In this document: piece by piece, positions 16,514-26,748 of the stretch
Position numbering within the stretch: the first letter of the stretch is position 1
Layout: each line of letters opens with the position of its first letter
Assembly (NCBI GenBank): GCA_947259575.1
Contig: CAMYMU010000047.1
Span: forward strand, 45,430 to 109,429
Direction of reading: 5' to 3'
DNA: 64,000 nucleotides
Source of the DNA: an uncultured Ectothiorhodospiraceae bacterium
GTDB taxonomy: Bacteria > Pseudomonadota > Gammaproteobacteria > UBA6429 > Thiohalophilaceae
The notes under the pieces: generated by a model
What the model was told of the DNA's origin: nothing
What the model saw: only the letters and a program-made list of their open reading frames with translations
The model's database searches: none
Translations under genes and position numbers: made by a program

Positions 16514-18955
16514 TTATGCGTTGATTTGCTTGATGGCATTAAATTCATGTTGCTGTGCACCGTTCGCACGTGCTTCCCATGGATCATCTTGCATGAATTG
16601 TTGTGAATAATGGAAGCGTTCGGCTAACTGCTTACGATTTTCTGCATCATCAACAATATTCTCCTTGATATGCGTTAAACCAACACGCTCAATCCAGGGT
16701 GCGGTACGTTCAAGATAATGCGCCTCTTCTCTATAGAGCTGAATATACGCAGCGCTATATTCCATTGCTTCTTCTTCTGTGGTAACAGCGCACAAGAAAT
16801 CTGTTGCGCGGACTTTGATACCTCCATTACCACCGACATGCAGCTCATATCCTGAATCAACACAAACAACGCCAAAATCTTTAATAGTCGCCTCAGCACA
16901 ATTGCGAGGACAACCAGAGACAGCCAACTTGAACTTGTGTGGCATCCATGAGCCCCAGGTCATTTTCTCTAACTCAACCCCGAGATGTGTTGAGTCTTGC
17001 GTACCAAAACGACACCATTCCTTACCGACACAGGTCTTGACCGTACGTAAAGCTTTACCATAAGCATGCCCAGATACCATGCCGGCATCATTTAAATCTT
17101 TCCAAATAACCGGTAACTCTTCTTTCTTTAGTCCATAAAGGCCGATACGCTGACCACCCGTTACGTGAACGGTTTTAATGTTGAACTTTTCAGCAGCATC
17201 AGCAATAGCGCGCAACTCATCAGGCGTAGTACCACCCCCCCACATGCGAGGAATAACTGAATAGGTACCATCTTTTTGAATGTTTGCGTGTGCACGTTCA
17301 TTGATGAAGCGTGATTGCGCATCATCCGCACTGTGTGTTTCAGGCCACTGGCAAACCATGTAATAGTTCAACGCAGTACGACATTTAGGGCAGCCATCTG
17401 ATGTTTTCCATTCCATAAATTGCTGTAGCTCGCGAATTGATTTGAAGTTCTTATCGCGAATAACCGCTCTGACTTCATCATGCGTATGGTCAGTACAAGC
17501 ACAAATTGGTTTTAAATGTGGCGCAACTGAATAGTCGCCACCAACAGTGTGCGCCAACAAAGCTTCAACCAGGCCAGTACATGAACCACATGAGCTTGAA
17601 GCCTTGGTATGTGCACGCACATCATCCAGAGTAAACAATTTCTTTTCGGTAATCGCAGAAACAATGTCACCTTTACAAACACCATTACAGCCGCAAATTT
17701 CTGCCGTATCTGACATGCTGGCAACACGATTATCATCACCGTGACCAGAATCACCTAAATGAGCCTGACCAAATAAGATCGTTGAGCGAAAATCTGTTAT
17801 ATCTGTTTGGTCGCGCATTAAATCGAAATACCAGGTACCATCGATGGTGTCGCCATACATCACGGTGCCTTTTATTTTGTTATCCTGGACAACGATTTTG
17901 CGATAGACGCCTGAAGCAGCATCTTGAAAAACCAGTTCCTCGGTTGTGTCATCGCCAGTGAAATCACCAGCCGAAAACAAATCAATTCCCGTCACTTTCA
18001 ATTTAGTAGAGGTAACCGATCCTTCATAACGGCCGATACCATGTTTAGCCAGGTGATTGGCACAGACTTTACCCATTTCGAATAAAGGTGCGACCAGACC
18101 ATAGGTTTCATTTCTATGTTGAACGCACTCGCCGACTGCGTATACGCGTGGGTCGAAAGTTTGCATCGTGTCATTAACAACAATACCACGCTCACAATGT
18201 ATTCCGACTTTCTCAGCAAGTGCGATATTTGGACGAATACCTACTGCCATAATAACAATATCGGCATCGACGGAGCTGCCGTCTTTAAAACATACTTTCT
18301 CAACCCGGTCTTTACCTTCGATGGATGCTGTTTGTGCACCCATTAAAAATTCCATTCCCCGTTCTTCTAGTGATGTCCTCAGCATTTTTGCCGCAGGTTC
18401 ATCTAACTGTCGTTCCATCAAGGTATCCATGATATGTACAACTTTTACACTCATACCTTGTTGCATCAGACCATTAGCTGCTTCCAGCCCTAGTAATCCG
18501 CCGCCGATAACAACTGCCTTCTTATATTTACCTGCAGCCTCAAGCATGGCATCGACATCAGCGATGTCACGAAAGGCAACAACGCCCGCTAACTCGTGAC
18601 CTGGCACAGGAATTATGAAGGGCGTAGAACCTGTTGCAATTAATAAACGATCATATTCAACTTCACTACCGTCATCAGCGATAACTTTACGGGCCTTACG
18701 ATCAATATCGACGGCCTTTTTGCCTTTTAATAAAGTAATATTGTTGTCTTCATACCACTTCAAATCATTAAGCATGATCTCTTCAATGGTTTTTTCACCG
18801 GCTAGAACGGGAGACAACATAATCCGGTTATAATTTCCATAAGGCTCTTCACCGAACACCTGTATCTCGTAAGCATCTGGGGCTAGTTTCAGTAATTCCT
18901 CTACGGTACGCATCCCTGCCATGCCGTTACCAATGACGACTAAACGCTCTTTCAT
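16514..18955 (-). CDS. nirB: Nitrite reductase (NADH) large subunit NirB
   Basis: An 813-residue sirohaem enzyme. In order: an FAD/NAD(P)-binding module from residue 1 (VVIGNGMAGMRTVEELL), BFD-like [2Fe-2S] cysteines (CGCNGVCKGD, SSCGSCTGL), two nitrite/sulfite reductase ferredoxin-like halves, and the sirohaem-[4Fe-4S] ligands CVGKEWC and SGCPRNC. I start at the ATG at 18953-18955 with ggag 9 bp upstream; an in-frame extension to 19027 adds 24 unconserved residues. It is first of the nirB-nirD-nasA-dmsBC operon. A stable hairpin lies in the leader (18993-19008). Confidence 0.93.
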   Translation of the reverse strand: MKERLVVIGNGMAGMRTVEELLKLAPDAYEIQVFGEEPYGNYNRIMLSPVLAGEKTIEEIMLNDLKWYEDNNITLLKGKKAVDIDRKARKVIADDGSEVEYDRLLIATGSTPFIIPVPGHELAGVVAFRDIADVDAMLEAAGKYKKAVVIGGGLLGLEAANGLMQQGMSVKVVHIMDTLMERQLDEPAAKMLRTSLEERGMEFLMGAQTASIEGKDRVEKVCFKDGSSVDADIVIMAVGIRPNIALAEKVGIHCERGIVVNDTMQTFDPRVYAVGECVQHRNETYGLVAPLFEMGKVCANHLAKHGIGRYEGSVTSTKLKVTGIDLFSAGDFTGDDTTEELVFQDAASGVYRKIVVQDNKIKGTVMYGDTIDGTWYFDLMRDQTDITDFRSTILFGQAHLGDSGHGDDNRVASMSDTAEICGCNGVCKGDIVSAITEKKLFTLDDVRAHTKASSSCGSCTGLVEALLAHTVGGDYSVAPHLKPICACTDHTHDEVRAVIRDKNFKSIRELQQFMEWKTSDGCPKCRTALNYYMVCQWPETHSADDAQSRFINERAHANIQKDGTYSVIPRMWGGGTTPDELRAIADAAEKFNIKTVHVTGGQRIGLYGLKKEELPVIWKDLNDAGMVSGHAYGKALRTVKTCVGKEWCRFGTQDSTHLGVELEKMTWGSWMPHKFKLAVSGCPRNCAEATIKDFGVVCVDSGYELHVGGNGGIKVRATDFLCAVTTEEEAMEYSAAYIQLYREEAHYLERTAPWIERVGLTHIKENIVDDAENRKQLAERFHYSQQFMQDDPWEARANGAQQHEFNAIKQINA

Positions 18956-19421
18956 GTAAATAGCTCCAACTATCTGATATTTGTTGCTATCTACAGAGCA
19001 AGCTCCGTGCCATCCATTAGAAAACACTTAAACAACTATAAGATATTGTTTATATTAGGAATATTAGAGCGCTTACTTTTTCGACAAGCTGAAATCATAA
19101 CTTATACGCACCATTACTGCGCGTTTTGCCACAAAACGATGCACGCTGACGAATCGTTCGCGCTCTCCCGATGCACGAAATAATTACAGGCTTAAAGACT
19201 AGTTGCTGATAAATGCTCCACAATAGTGCAGCAGCAACCAGGGCAATTGAAATTAACCTTGGCGTAACATCACTCCGGTGCTTACAGGGCAAATAGATAC
19301 CAGCGGGTTATCTACTCAATCTGAGCACTCTGTTGCTCAATTAGCTGATCTCAATTCCCTTTTTGCTCTGTTCGTTTTGTTCTACAATCGGCCATCAAAA
19401 TAACAATCCAACAGAGCAAGC
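18956..19421. promoter_or_regulatory. 466-bp divergent region upstream of nirB and the aminotransferase gene
   Basis: No gene is supported. On the minus strand, 40-55 bases before nirB, arms at 18993-18999 and 19002-19008 form a 7-bp hairpin (one G-U pair) without a T-tract. Further upstream are two short minus-strand stem-loops, CGTTTT-GTGGC-AAAACG (about 19122-19138) and CGCA/TGCG (about 19108-19122). The string cgatgcacg is repeated directly at 19137-19145 and 19169-19177, 32 bp apart, about three helical turns. These could be sites for a nitrogen or nitrate regulator or a leader attenuator; I could not match them to a known consensus. Confidence 0.4.
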
Positions 19422-20567
19422 ATGCGTATATCCTTAGAAGATCTGATAAAAACAGAAATATCCTTAAAACCGGGTCTTATATATCTAAATCATGCCGCCG
19501 TAGGTACCTGGCCAAGCAGAACGGCTGAGGCAGTAAGAAATTTTGCTACTGAAAACGAAACGTGCGGCGCACAGCATTATTTGGAGTGGATGAAAGTTGA
19601 GGCTGTGTTACGTGATCAATTCGCACAGATTATAAATGCTGGCTCGGGCGATGATATTGCGATTTTAAAAAACACTTCTGAAGCTCTCTCATTTGTTGCC
19701 TACGGATTAGACTGGCAAGCTGGGGATAATGTAGTCATTAGTAACCAGGAGTTCCCTTCAAATGCTATGGTCTGGCACTCGTTGAAAGCTAAAGGTGTTG
19801 AAGTACGAGAAGTAGAGCTTTGTTCGGAAAACTCTCCTGAGGATTCGCTAATTAACTCGATGGATGATCAAACAAAGCTGCTCTCGATCAGTTCTGTACA
19901 GTATGCCAGCGGTCTGAAAATGGATTTGCCTGCACTCGGTCAGGCTTGCAAAAAAAACAAGGTGTTATTTTGTATCGATGCGATTCAGAGTATTGGCATA
20001 ATCCCGTTTGATCTTAAAGCGATCCAGGCCGATTTTGTCATGGCCGATACGCACAAATGGATGCTCGGTCCGGAAGGTGTTGCTCTTTTCTATTGTCGTC
20101 CTGCTTTACGTGAGCATCTACGTTTACATGAGTACGGTTGGCACATGCTGGAAGATATGAGTAATTATACTCCTGCCGAATATGAAATCACTCATACTGC
20201 ACGCCGTTTCGAGTGTGGCAGCCCCAACATGATTGGTATTCATGCCGCAAATGCGAGCATGTCCTTGTTACTTGAAATCGGTGTGGATGAAATCGAACGC
20301 AGGCTCCTGCAACGAACCCAATTCACTATCGATCAGATCAGCGAAAACGCAAACCTTGAGCTCATAACCAACAGTGAACCGAGGCGGCTTGCCGGTATTA
20401 TCACCTTCCGTTCGAAAACTATCGAAAGTCAGACGCTCTATCAAAAGCTGATGAAAAATAATGTTATCTGTGCTCCTCGCGGAGGTGGCGTCCGATTTTC
20501 ACCCCATTTCTATACCGCTTTTGACGATATTAAAGCAGCTGTTCACTTAGCCGGTCTAACTGGCTAA
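19422..20567 (+). CDS. Class V aminotransferase (cysteine desulfurase-like fold)
   Basis: A 381-residue PLP enzyme of fold type I, class V. The Schiff-base lysine is K212 in ADTHKWMLGPEG, with the cofactor aspartate in FCIDAIQSIG. IYLNHAAVGTWP and KNTSEALSFVAYGL are typical of the group that includes SufS, isopenicillin N epimerase-like and selenocysteine lyase-like enzymes. The active-site cysteine loop that defines cysteine desulfurases is not obvious, so I do not call it SufS or NifS. It stands alone between the nitrate operon and the fad operon. Substrate unknown. Confidence 0.82.
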   Translation: MRISLEDLIKTEISLKPGLIYLNHAAVGTWPSRTAEAVRNFATENETCGAQHYLEWMKVEAVLRDQFAQIINAGSGDDIAILKNTSEALSFVAYGLDWQAGDNVVISNQEFPSNAMVWHSLKAKGVEVREVELCSENSPEDSLINSMDDQTKLLSISSVQYASGLKMDLPALGQACKKNKVLFCIDAIQSIGIIPFDLKAIQADFVMADTHKWMLGPEGVALFYCRPALREHLRLHEYGWHMLEDMSNYTPAEYEITHTARRFECGSPNMIGIHAANASMSLLLEIGVDEIERRLLQRTQFTIDQISENANLELITNSEPRRLAGIITFRSKTIESQTLYQKLMKNNVICAPRGGGVRFSPHFYTAFDDIKAAVHLAGLTG

Positions 20568-20834
20568 TTTATCTACAAATATTTGTGAATATTCAAGTAT
20601 AGTTCTGGAAATACCGCTATATATATACATATAAATAGCATATTTTATGGTACTAGACTGAAGCCGACCCTATCGTGTGAGACCGTTTTGAATGAAATCA
20701 CAAAAATACAGGTAAACGCCAGGGAACATGATTAGTTGGATGTGTTCGAACAAGTAAGTAAGTCGTGATTTTTGTTACGAAACGTTTAGCCTAAGCGTAG
20801 GCATATTGAGTCAAGAATAAGGAATTTCGAAACG

Positions 20835-23246
20835 ATGGAAAAATCTCTCAAGCTGTTAGTTGTCATCCTACCCGCTGGCTTTTTGTTTTTAACTGAAACG
20901 CTAGCTGCCAGCACTATCATTATACTTCTCTTGGCTCTAATAAGCGCTCTATTAAACATTTGGTTTTTCCCACACTTTGCTGCTAGATGTGCCTCCAGTA
21001 AAGATACAGATGAGCCTTGGCGTATTCGCTGGATTACCGGTCCACTACTGCGAATGTTCAAAAAAGTCAGCCCGAAGATGTCACAAACCGAAAGAGAGGC
21101 GATTGATGCCGGTTCTGTTTGGTGGGATGGCGAACTATTTAGTGGCAAACCTAAATGGAAAAAAATTCGACGTCTCAAATTACCCGAGCTGACTGAAGAA
21201 GAACAAGCCTTTTTAGATGGACCGGTGAACGAATTATGCAAGATGATCGATGATTGGGACATTACCCATGAGCGACATGACCTGCCTGAAGAGGTTTGGA
21301 ATTATATCAAAGAAAATAAATTTCTAAGTATGATTATCCCTAAGTCTTATGGTGGTCTTGAATTTTCTGCCCTGGCGCATTCTGAAGTAGTCATGAAAAT
21401 TTCAACCCGCAGCGTCTCTGCAGCGGTAACGGTGATGGTGCCCAACTCACTTGGCCCTGGTAAGCTGTTGCTTGAATATGGCACTGAAGCGCAAAAAGAT
21501 TACTATCTGCCTAGACTTGCCGTCGGCGAAGAAATTCCCTGTTTTGCGCTAACTAATCCTGAAGCAGGAAGTGATGCAGGTGCGATTCCTGATTATGGCA
21601 TTGTCTGTCGTGGTAATTTCAAAGATCAAAAAGATGTACTCGGCGTAAAACTCACCTGGAACAAACGCTATATCACCCTGGGGCCAGTCGCCACCCTGCT
21701 GGGTCTTGCAGTAAAACTTTATGATCCAGATCATTTGATTGGAGACAAAGAAGACCTGGGGGTAACCCTGGCAATGGTTCCAACCGATCTAACTGATGTC
21801 AACATTGGCCGGCGCCACATACCGCTCAACATGGTCTTTATGAATGGCCCTAATAGCGGTAAAGATGTATTTGTCCCGATGGAATTCATTATTGGTGGAC
21901 AAGAACGAATTGGCGAAGGTTGGCGCATGCTAATGGAATGCCTTGCAGATGGGCGCTCAATCTCCTTACCCGCACTCAGTGTTGGCTCAGGCAAAATATG
22001 TTGTCGCTGTGTAGGTGCTTATGCACGTGTGCGACGTCAGTTCAAAATGCCGATTGGTCGTTTTGAAGGGGTAGAAGAAGCGCTGGCCAGAATTGGTGGT
22101 TACAGCTATATGATGGATGCGGCAAGAGTGTTAACTGCAGGCGCACTGGACCTGGGCGAAAAACCTTCGGTTATCTCTGCGATTGTAAAATATCATTTAA
22201 CCGAAGGCATGAGACAAATCATAAACGATTCCATGGATGTGGTGGGTGGTGCCGGTATCTGTCTTGGCCCAAGGAATATTCTTGGTCGCGCCTATCAGGC
22301 CGTGCCGATCAGTATCACTGTCGAAGGTGCAAATATATTAACACGCAGTATGATTATATTTGGTCAGGGCGCAATTCGAAGCCATCCCTATATATTTGAA
22401 GAAATGTCGGCATTGGATGAAGATAACTGGGAAGATTCGGTAAAAAAATTCGACGCCGCATTTTTTGCTCATATTCGTTTCTTTATTAGCAACTATACTC
22501 GTAGTTTTTTGCATGGACTCACCGGTTCATTATTTGCGTTAACACGCGCCCGATCTCCAGTACGCCGATACTATCAAAAACTAACCAGGATGAGTGCTGT
22601 TTTTAGCCTGTTAGCGGATCTTTCTCTAATTACGCTTGGCGCCAGCCTTAAACGAAAGGAACAGATGTCTGCACGGCTAGGTGACATCTTGAGTTATATG
22701 TACCTGTCCACCGCTGTGTTAAAACATTTTGAAACACAAGGTTGCACCAAGGAAGATATCCCTTTTATGCGATGGTCGTGCGAAATGATGTTGTACAAAA
22801 TTCAGGTCGCAATTGATGGTCTGCTGCAAAACTTTCCGATTCGCCCGCTTGCATGGTTATTGCATTTTATTATTTTCCCTTATGGCCAGCGCTTCAAACC
22901 ACCATCGGACAAACTGGACCATCAGGTCGCCCAACTGCTATTGACGCCGTCACAATCTCGCGACAGACTAACCCAGGGTATATACATGCCGCCAGCAGAC
23001 GCTGCCGAGGTGGTATCGGAGCTTGAAGATGCACTGGTTAAAGTAATCAAGTCTGAACATATAGAGAAGCGTTTAAAGAAAGAAATGAAGGACTATCAGC
23101 CCGGTTACCAGGTGATGGATGATATGTTGAAGCGAGCGCTAACTGAAAATATTATTACCGAAGAAGAAGCCAATCTAATCCGTGAAGCGGAATCAGCCCG
23201 GTGGAAAGTCATTCAGGTCGACGACTTTTCACCCAACTTGAGATAG
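20835..23246 (+). CDS. fadE: Acyl-CoA dehydrogenase FadE
   Basis: An 803-residue FadE-type acyl-CoA dehydrogenase, close to the E. coli length (814). It catalyses the first oxidation of beta-oxidation, using FAD. Two hydrophobic N-terminal segments (about 7-45) should anchor it at the inner membrane. The dehydrogenase core follows (SKSYGGLEFSALAHSEV, then CFALTNPEAGSDAG near 236-250), and the extended C-terminal domain is specific to FadE. It opens the fadE-fadI-fadJ-fadD-yciA operon. In the 267 bp before it, gccta-agcg-taggc (20789-20802) can form a small hairpin, and AAACGTTT just before is an 8-bp palindrome. Confidence 0.92.
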   Translation: MEKSLKLLVVILPAGFLFLTETLAASTIIILLLALISALLNIWFFPHFAARCASSKDTDEPWRIRWITGPLLRMFKKVSPKMSQTEREAIDAGSVWWDGELFSGKPKWKKIRRLKLPELTEEEQAFLDGPVNELCKMIDDWDITHERHDLPEEVWNYIKENKFLSMIIPKSYGGLEFSALAHSEVVMKISTRSVSAAVTVMVPNSLGPGKLLLEYGTEAQKDYYLPRLAVGEEIPCFALTNPEAGSDAGAIPDYGIVCRGNFKDQKDVLGVKLTWNKRYITLGPVATLLGLAVKLYDPDHLIGDKEDLGVTLAMVPTDLTDVNIGRRHIPLNMVFMNGPNSGKDVFVPMEFIIGGQERIGEGWRMLMECLADGRSISLPALSVGSGKICCRCVGAYARVRRQFKMPIGRFEGVEEALARIGGYSYMMDAARVLTAGALDLGEKPSVISAIVKYHLTEGMRQIINDSMDVVGGAGICLGPRNILGRAYQAVPISITVEGANILTRSMIIFGQGAIRSHPYIFEEMSALDEDNWEDSVKKFDAAFFAHIRFFISNYTRSFLHGLTGSLFALTRARSPVRRYYQKLTRMSAVFSLLADLSLITLGASLKRKEQMSARLGDILSYMYLSTAVLKHFETQGCTKEDIPFMRWSCEMMLYKIQVAIDGLLQNFPIRPLAWLLHFIIFPYGQRFKPPSDKLDHQVAQLLLTPSQSRDRLTQGIYMPPADAAEVVSELEDALVKVIKSEHIEKRLKKEMKDYQPGYQVMDDMLKRALTENIITEEEANLIREAESARWKVIQVDDFSPNLR

Positions 23247-23257
23247 GAGCAAGCAAC

Positions 23258-24676
23258 GTGGCGGCAACCAGAAAAAAAGTAGCTAAAAAGAAAGCCGTAA
23301 AAAAAGCGACAACCACCAGAGCTGAACCCGAAAAAACCGCGTCGATAAAAAAGACTACACACTCTGCGCGTAACTTTGGCACGGGTGGCAAACCGGGTCG
23401 CCCCGTTTACATCGTAGATGGAAGTCGAACTCCCTTTTTGAAAGCACGCGCAAAACCCGGTCCCTTTGCCGCCGCAGATTTTGCAGTGAATTGTGGTCGC
23501 GCCCTGCTCTCACGCCAGACTTTTGATCCATCAGTGATCGATGAGGTTATTTTGGGTTGCGTCATGCCGGGCCCAGACGAAGCCAATATTGCACGCCTGA
23601 CCGCATTGCGCCTGGGCATTGGTAAAGATGTCCCGGCTTATACAGTGCAACGTCAATGTGCCTCTGGCATGCAGGCACTCGACAGTGCGGCAATGGAGAT
23701 CGCCACTAAACGCGCCGATCTTGTGCTCGCAGGTGGCGTTGAGTGTATGAGTCATGCACCAGTCTTATATAACGAAAGCATGGTTACCTGGCTGGGTGCA
23801 TTAAGCGTTGCAAAGACATTGACTCAAAAACTAAAAGTGATCAGCCAAATCAGGCCGGGACACTTTAAACCTATTATCGGTTTACTAAGAGGTCTCACCG
23901 ATCCTGTCGTCGGCTTATCAATGGGACAGACAGCTGAAAATTTGGCCTATCGTTTTAAAATAACACGCGAGCAAATGGATGAGTTTGCAGTAAGAAGTCA
24001 TCGACGTCTTGCTAGCGCCCAGGATGAAGAGCGTCTTAGCGAGATAGAGCCCATGTATGACACCAGGGGTAAGGTGTATGAATTTGATGATGGCGTGCGT
24101 AAGGACTCATCGACTGAAGCATTAGCAAAACTCAGACCTGTCTTTGATAGACCATTTGGTATGGTCACAGCTGGGAATAGCGCCCAAATAACTGATGGTG
24201 CTGCCTTATTGTTACTCGCAAGTGAAAAGGCAGTCAAGGATCATAACTTACCGGTGTTAGGCCAGATCATGGATAGCCAGTGGGCTGGACTCGAACCCGC
24301 ACAAATGGGGCTTGGTCCGGTACATGCCGTAACACCGATCCTGAACAGACACAAATTTGCTCTGGATGATATTGATTACTGGGAAATTAACGAAGCCTTT
24401 GCCGCCCAAGTGCTTGCCTGTATTGCGGCCTGGCAAGATCCTGAATATTGCAAGAATGAGCTGGGAAGTCGCTCAACTATTGGCGAATTGAATCAGGAGA
24501 TCTTAAATGTCGATGGTGGTGGCGTTAGCCTTGGCCATCCGGTTGGGGCCAGTGGCGCTCGCATCGTTTTGCATCTGCTCGATGTATTAGAACGTAACAA
24601 GAAAAAACGTGGCATGGCCAGTTTATGTATAGGTGGCGGGCAAGGTGGTGCCATGTTAGTTGAGCGGGTTGAATAG
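23258..24676 (+). CDS. fadI: Acetyl-CoA C-acyltransferase (FadI-type thiolase) with basic N-terminal tail
   Basis: A thiolase performing the last step of beta-oxidation. The nucleophile is C134 in QRQCASGMQAL, with EINEAFAAQ and GHPVGASGAR further on. The start is GTG at 23258, preceded by ggag and 11 bp after the fadE stop; a longer in-frame ATG at 23201 lies inside fadE and is rejected. With this start the first ~45 residues are rich in lysine, alanine and threonine (AATRKKVAKKKAVKKATTT, then RAEPEKTASIKK), unlike FadI or FadA, whose cysteine lies near residue 90-100. The tail looks histone H1-like and disordered. Confidence 0.88.
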   Translation: MAATRKKVAKKKAVKKATTTRAEPEKTASIKKTTHSARNFGTGGKPGRPVYIVDGSRTPFLKARAKPGPFAAADFAVNCGRALLSRQTFDPSVIDEVILGCVMPGPDEANIARLTALRLGIGKDVPAYTVQRQCASGMQALDSAAMEIATKRADLVLAGGVECMSHAPVLYNESMVTWLGALSVAKTLTQKLKVISQIRPGHFKPIIGLLRGLTDPVVGLSMGQTAENLAYRFKITREQMDEFAVRSHRRLASAQDEERLSEIEPMYDTRGKVYEFDDGVRKDSSTEALAKLRPVFDRPFGMVTAGNSAQITDGAALLLLASEKAVKDHNLPVLGQIMDSQWAGLEPAQMGLGPVHAVTPILNRHKFALDDIDYWEINEAFAAQVLACIAAWQDPEYCKNELGSRSTIGELNQEILNVDGGGVSLGHPVGASGARIVLHLLDVLERNKKKRGMASLCIGGGQGGAMLVERVE

Positions 24677-24695
24677 AGATTTTAAAGGATACACA

Positions 24696-26726
24696 ATGAC
24701 ACAAACATACCGTAACTGGAACGTCACACGCGATAACCATGATATCGCCTGGTTGGCGCTAGATAAAGCTGACTCAACTACCAATGTCCTCTCAGCTGAA
24801 GTTGTATCTGAATTTGAAGACATTGTTTCTAATTTAATGAGTGCCACACCGAAAGGGGTTGTACTGCTGTCGGACAAATCATCTGGGTTTATTGCCGGGG
24901 CAGATGTTAAAGAATTTACCCAACTTGAAACCGAGGATACTGCACTTCAAGTCATCCAGCGTGCCCACAAAATATTTAACGACTTCGAAAACCTGTCCTG
25001 TCCGACTGTCGCATTGATCCATGGTTTTTGCCTGGGTGGTGGAATGGAGTTAGCACTAGCCTGCAAATATCGCGTTGCCGATGATGACCCCAAAACTAAA
25101 CTAGGACTACCAGAAGTCAAACTCGGCATACACCCGGGCTTTGGAGGTAGTGTACGCTCGATCCGAACAATGGGTGCGATGTCAGCTATGAACTTCATGC
25201 TGTCTGGCCGAAATATGAATTCAAGGATTGCAAAAAAACAAGGCCTGATCGATTTTGCTGTACCTAAACGTCATTTTGTTAATTCCGCGATTAGTATTAT
25301 CAATAAACCACCAACGAAAAAACCACTTTCTATTGTCAAACGACTGGCATCTTACAAACATGTGCGCCCACTTCTTGCCAAGATAATCAGCAAAAAGGTA
25401 GCAGCACGTGCACCACGCACTCACTACCCCGCTCCCTATGCCTTAATCGATTTATGGGTGCAGTATTACGATAACCAAAATGAGATGCTAGAAAAAGAGG
25501 CACAATCTGTCGCGCGACTCATTGTTAGTCGAACTGCACAAAACCTCATTCGTGTATTCACGCTGCAAGAGCAACTAAAAGGCCTGGGGAGCCTTAACGA
25601 TTATAAAGTACGGCATGTGCACGTCATTGGCGGCGGCGTAATGGGTGGCGATATTGCCGCCTGGTGTGCATTTTCAGGTTTTACTGTGACCATACAGGAC
25701 CAGAAAAAAGAGGCGCTGGCTAATGTAGTTAAACGTGCATATGGACTTTATAAAAAGCGCCTCAAATTAAAAAGATTAATTACTGACGCAATGGATCGAT
25801 TAATTCCTGATCCTAAAGGTCACGGCCTCAAACGAGCAGATGTAGTCATTGAGGCAATCTTTGAGGATGCCGAGGTTAAGAAAAATCTATTTAAATCCAT
25901 TGAGCCTGTAGTGAAACCAGATGCCGTTCTTGCAACAAATACTTCAAGTATTCCGCTCGATGAAATCAATGTGGCATTAAAAGAACCCAATCGACTAATT
26001 GGGTTACATTTTTTTAATCCAGTAGCAATGATGCCGTTGGTAGAAATCGTCAAAAGCCCAACCACCGATAAAGAAATTTCTACAAAGGCCGCTGCCTTTA
26101 CGCGCAAAATTAATAAATTACCGTTACCGGTAACCAGCACTCCTGGGTTCCTGGTGAACCGTGTATTAATGCCTTATTTAATGGAAGCTGTTGTGCTGGC
26201 AGAAGAAGGCGTACCCCTCACCGTTATCGACGATGCGGCGACTGATTACGGCATGCCAATGGGGCCGATTGAACTGGCAGATACGGTCGGCCTGGATATA
26301 TGCCTGCATGTGGCTGAGAATTTATCGAAATCTATGGATATTGAAGTCCCCGTCAAGCTCAAAGAGATGGTTGAAAGCGGAAAGCTTGGCAAAAAGAGCG
26401 GGCATGGTTTTTATACGTTTAAAAATGGCAAACCGGTTAAAACCAAACCGAATAAAGATTACACCACCCCCGTCGACGTTCAGGATCGCTTAATACTTCG
26501 CATGTTGAATGAGGTCGTAGCCTGTCTACGTGATGGCGTTATTGAAACGACTGATCAAGCCGATGCAGGCATTATATTTGGAACGGGATTTGCGCCTTTT
26601 CGCGGCGGACCATTTCACTATATACAAACCCGCGGGACGGCACAATTACTTAAAATGTTAGAGCACCTTCAACAACGATATGGTCCACGTTTCGTTGCGG
26701 ACAAGGGTTGGGAAAACCTGGACTAA
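24696..26726 (+). CDS. fadJ: Fatty oxidation multifunctional protein (enoyl-CoA hydratase / 3-hydroxyacyl-CoA dehydrogenase)
   Basis: A 676-residue fusion. Residues ~1-200 are an enoyl-CoA hydratase with the oxyanion loop IHGFCLGGGMELALACKYR and catalytic region LGLPEVKLGIHPGFGG. Residues ~305-600 are a 3-hydroxyacyl-CoA dehydrogenase with the NAD motif IGGGVMGGD and catalytic histidine in GLHFFNPV. Domain order matches FadJ/FadB alpha subunits and it follows its thiolase partner by 19 bp. I use the ATG at 24696, with aaagga upstream, rather than the in-frame start inside fadI. Confidence 0.9.
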   Translation: MTQTYRNWNVTRDNHDIAWLALDKADSTTNVLSAEVVSEFEDIVSNLMSATPKGVVLLSDKSSGFIAGADVKEFTQLETEDTALQVIQRAHKIFNDFENLSCPTVALIHGFCLGGGMELALACKYRVADDDPKTKLGLPEVKLGIHPGFGGSVRSIRTMGAMSAMNFMLSGRNMNSRIAKKQGLIDFAVPKRHFVNSAISIINKPPTKKPLSIVKRLASYKHVRPLLAKIISKKVAARAPRTHYPAPYALIDLWVQYYDNQNEMLEKEAQSVARLIVSRTAQNLIRVFTLQEQLKGLGSLNDYKVRHVHVIGGGVMGGDIAAWCAFSGFTVTIQDQKKEALANVVKRAYGLYKKRLKLKRLITDAMDRLIPDPKGHGLKRADVVIEAIFEDAEVKKNLFKSIEPVVKPDAVLATNTSSIPLDEINVALKEPNRLIGLHFFNPVAMMPLVEIVKSPTTDKEISTKAAAFTRKINKLPLPVTSTPGFLVNRVLMPYLMEAVVLAEEGVPLTVIDDAATDYGMPMGPIELADTVGLDICLHVAENLSKSMDIEVPVKLKEMVESGKLGKKSGHGFYTFKNGKPVKTKPNKDYTTPVDVQDRLILRMLNEVVACLRDGVIETTDQADAGIIFGTGFAPFRGGPFHYIQTRGTAQLLKMLEHLQQRYGPRFVADKGWENLD

Positions 26727-26748
26727 GCAAACCACGGTAGTAGGCACA

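Noticed and set aside
19095..19292. Minus-strand frame of 65 codons with a hydrophobic stretch upstream of nirB
   Set aside because: No ribosome binding site and no recognisable family; it overlaps the likely nirB leader.
20779..20802. PsrA or FadR operator before fadE
   Set aside because: An AAACGTTT palindrome and a small hairpin exist, but neither matches the spacing of the known fatty acid regulator sites.
23201..23257. ATG start for the thiolase inside fadE
   Set aside because: It would overlap fadE by 46 bp; the GTG at 23258 has a good ribosome binding site.
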